DNA of 7,406 bases from Lichenihabitans sp033947565. GTDB lineage: Bacteria; Pseudomonadota; Alphaproteobacteria; Rhizobiales; Beijerinckiaceae. A program made the translations under genes and the position numbers. Location of the stretch: positions 1 through 7,406 of the forward strand of contig NZ_JARPVX010000126.1 of assembly GCF_033947565.1 (NCBI RefSeq). The letters are read 5' to 3'. The notes under the pieces are model-generated. The model ran no database searches and had not been told where the DNA came from. It worked only from the letters and a program-made list of their open reading frames with translations. Shown here one piece after another: positions 6,250 to 7,406 of the stretch. Within the stretch, counting starts at the first letter, position 1; each line of letters starts with the position of its first letter.

Positions 6250-7103
6250 GGGGCGGCGTCCAGGTCGGCCAGCCGGCGCCCCGGGCGGCCGGCGCGGCTG
6301 GGATGGTATCGGATGCTGCCGATGTCGGGACGCCGGAGGACCGGCGCAAGCACCTGGGCGAGCCGCACCCCCCAGTTCGAGGCACTGGCATCGTCGCCGA
6401 TCAGATCCTGACGCACCTCGATCAACACGTTGGCGAGCCCGCGCCGGGTCGCGTGGATATCGATGGTGTCGCCCGGCAAAGCCCCGTCATAGGGCTCGTT
6501 GTCGCCGATGCGCTCGGCCGCCGGTTGCAGGGAGGGCTGGTCCGCGAGGCCTTTGGCGAGCGGCAGCGCCAGCCGGGGATCGTCGTCCCACAGCAGGCCC
6601 ACGTGCCACGGCCGGCGAACGCCCTTCATGGACGGCGTGAAGGAATGGATCGACACCACGGCCGGCGGCCGACCGGTGGCCAGCATGGCGTCGAGCGTCG
6701 CGTCGATGCGGTCGCGGTAGGGCTGCCAGAACCGGGCCGTGCGCTCCTCGACCTCGGCGGTCCCGATGGCGGCATTGCCGGGCACGATCGCGCCGTCCGA
6801 AATGCGCATCACCAGCGTCGGGTCGCGGCAGCCGCGGTTCGGGTCGATCAGCAGTCGCGAGAAGGTCGTCATCAGCGCCGGCGCCTTCAGGATCGCCGCC
6901 ATGGTGCGGGTCACGGTTTCGGCGCCGATGTCGTAGGCGATGTGCCGCTCGAATTGCGCCCGGTCGAGCCCCAGGTCGCCGTAGCGGGCCGGCAGACGGT
7001 TGGACGCGTGATCGCACAACAACAGCAGTCCGCCCGACAGGTCGCCCTCGATCGCGATGACGGGCGCGGGCTCAGTGCCGGCGGGTGGGGCGGGGTGGGG
7101 CAT
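6246..7103 (-). CDS. N-formylglutamate amidohydrolase family protein
   Basis: A 285-residue cytoplasmic hydrolase of the N-formylglutamate amidohydrolase (FGase) family. The named reaction, from HutG, is N-formyl-L-glutamate plus water giving glutamate and formate, the last step of one histidine degradation route. No hut genes are visible here, and many alphaproteobacterial members lie outside hut clusters, so the true substrate is uncertain. Motifs, numbered from the chosen ATG: CDHAS at 30-34, HIAYDIG at 54-60, SRLLIDPNR at 82-90, HSFTP at 153-157, then NEPYDG and a C-terminal IEVRQDL. These include the conserved His, Asp and Glu residues expected for metal-dependent hydrolysis. The frame is open back to an ATG at 7202, but the extra 33 residues look non-conserved and would place the start 6 bp from the divergent gene. 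A GTG at 7115 is also possible: a GGAG at 7119-7122 lies 3 nt before it and 15 nt before the ATG at 7103, neither ideal. It is coupled to the DUF1244 gene. Confidence 0.88.
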   Translation of the reverse strand: MPHPAPPAGTEPAPVIAIEGDLSGGLLLLCDHASNRLPARYGDLGLDRAQFERHIAYDIGAETVTRTMAAILKAPALMTTFSRLLIDPNRGCRDPTLVMRISDGAIVPGNAAIGTAEVEERTARFWQPYRDRIDATLDAMLATGRPPAVVSIHSFTPSMKGVRRPWHVGLLWDDDPRLALPLAKGLADQPSLQPAAERIGDNEPYDGALPGDTIDIHATRRGLANVLIEVRQDLIGDDASASNWGVRLAQVLAPVLRRPDIGSIRYHPSRAGRPGRRLADLDAAP

Positions 7104-7207
7104 AACGGGCGTCACGGGCTCCACAGTAGTGTTTGCGCGGCCGAAGTGCCATAGCGGAGGCGCGGCCCGCCCGGCGGTCGCGCCATCCCGATCCCGAGCC
7201 ACCCGCC
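7104..7207. promoter_or_regulatory. Divergent intergenic region with a GC hairpin
   Basis: About 104 bp separate the minus-strand amidohydrolase start from the plus-strand transporter start, so promoters for both directions should lie here. I could not identify convincing -35/-10 boxes. A hairpin is visible: GGCGCG at 7159-7164 pairs with CGCGCC at 7179-7184, extended inward by a G-T and two G-C pairs. A short direct repeat of ATCCCG follows at about 7186-7197. If the amidohydrolase starts at 7202 instead, most of this region is coding. Confidence 0.35.
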
Positions 7208-7406
7208 ATGTCCTCCTCGATGGTCCAGACGTCCGCGCGTCCGGCCGGTAGCGCGCCGGCCGTCGCGGCCTTGGTGGTCGGCGCGGTGGCGATGGGCTTG
7301 TCGCCGATCGCGGTGCGGCTCGCCGATGTCGGGCCCTTCGCGTCGGCCTTCTGGCGCGTCGCCCTGGCGCTGCCGGTGCTTGGCCTGTTGATGCATCTGG
7401 CGGAGG
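7208..7406 (+). CDS. DMT/EamA-family transporter, N-terminal fragment (3' end outside window)
   Basis: The first 66 residues of a membrane transporter. After a polar N-terminus (residues 1-17) comes a hydrophobic helix and the segment GAVAMGLSPIAVRLADVGPF, then ASAFWRVALALPVLGLLM, a second helix. This pattern (a small-residue helix, SPI..RLADVGP, FWR) is typical of the first repeat of drug/metabolite transporter proteins with EamA domains, which usually have ten helices and export amino acids or other small metabolites. The substrate cannot be told. I chose the ATG at 7208; another in-frame ATG lies at 7220 and neither has a strong ribosome site. It is divergent from the amidohydrolase gene. 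The frame is open to the window end, so it is cut by the window and not visibly broken. Confidence 0.85.
   Translation, partial: MSSSMVQTSARPAGSAPAVAALVVGAVAMGLSPIAVRLADVGPFASAFWRVALALPVLGLLMHLAE

Noticed and set aside
5944..7154. Plus-strand open frames opposite the DUF1244 and amidohydrolase genes
   Set aside because: Shadows of the minus-strand genes, which carry clear family motifs.
7104..7202. 33-residue N-terminal extension of the amidohydrolase from ATG 7202
   Set aside because: It has no recognisable conservation and would leave 5 bp between divergent starts; family motifs begin well after 7103. Not fully excluded.

Overview
The window is strongly GC-rich and gene-dense. It looks like an alphaproteobacterium, probably of the order Hyphomicrobiales (Rhizobiales). 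The evidence is a DUF1244 protein with the FCRNCLSNW motif, an N-formylglutamate amidohydrolase-family protein, a membrane GGDEF-EAL protein, and codon use saturated in G/C at third positions. The lineage is inferred from gene types and style; no marker gene is present. The window opens and closes inside genes, so both end genes are partial.

Positions 1-3730 (+ strand) hold a carotenoid operon in the order crtX (3' end only), crtY, crtI, crtB. Each gene begins inside the stop codon of the one before (ATGA, GTGA, GTGA), so it is almost certainly one translationally coupled mRNA. CrtB makes phytoene from geranylgeranyl diphosphate, CrtI desaturates it to lycopene, CrtY cyclises lycopene to beta-carotene, and CrtX would glycosylate a hydroxylated product. 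Gene order and protein motifs match the Pantoea-type zeaxanthin-glucoside cluster (crtE-X-Y-I-B), recalled from memory and not aligned. crtE and crtZ are not in the window.

Positions 3731-3801 are a short, locally AT-richer spacer. Positions 3802-5904 (+) encode a two-transmembrane sensor with HAMP, GGDEF and EAL domains, whose catalytic motifs look intact but which lacks the canonical inhibitory I-site. A 7-bp hairpin spans its stop codon.

Positions 5938-7103 (- strand) hold two overlapping genes, an N-formylglutamate amidohydrolase-family protein followed by the DUF1244 protein, converging on the GGDEF-EAL gene. After a divergent intergenic region of about 104 bp, a DMT/EamA-family transporter gene begins at 7208 (+) and runs off the end.

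All genes belong to known families and I see no evidence of an undescribed system. The points most worth a second look are a perfect 18-bp inverted repeat at the extreme left edge, the Pantoea-like cluster in an alphaproteobacterial setting with no crtZ after crtB, a 13-bp hairpin inside crtB, and the coupled amidohydrolase/DUF1244 pair. No tRNA, rRNA, CRISPR array or insertion sequence was seen, and no stretch over 300 bases lacks a gene.
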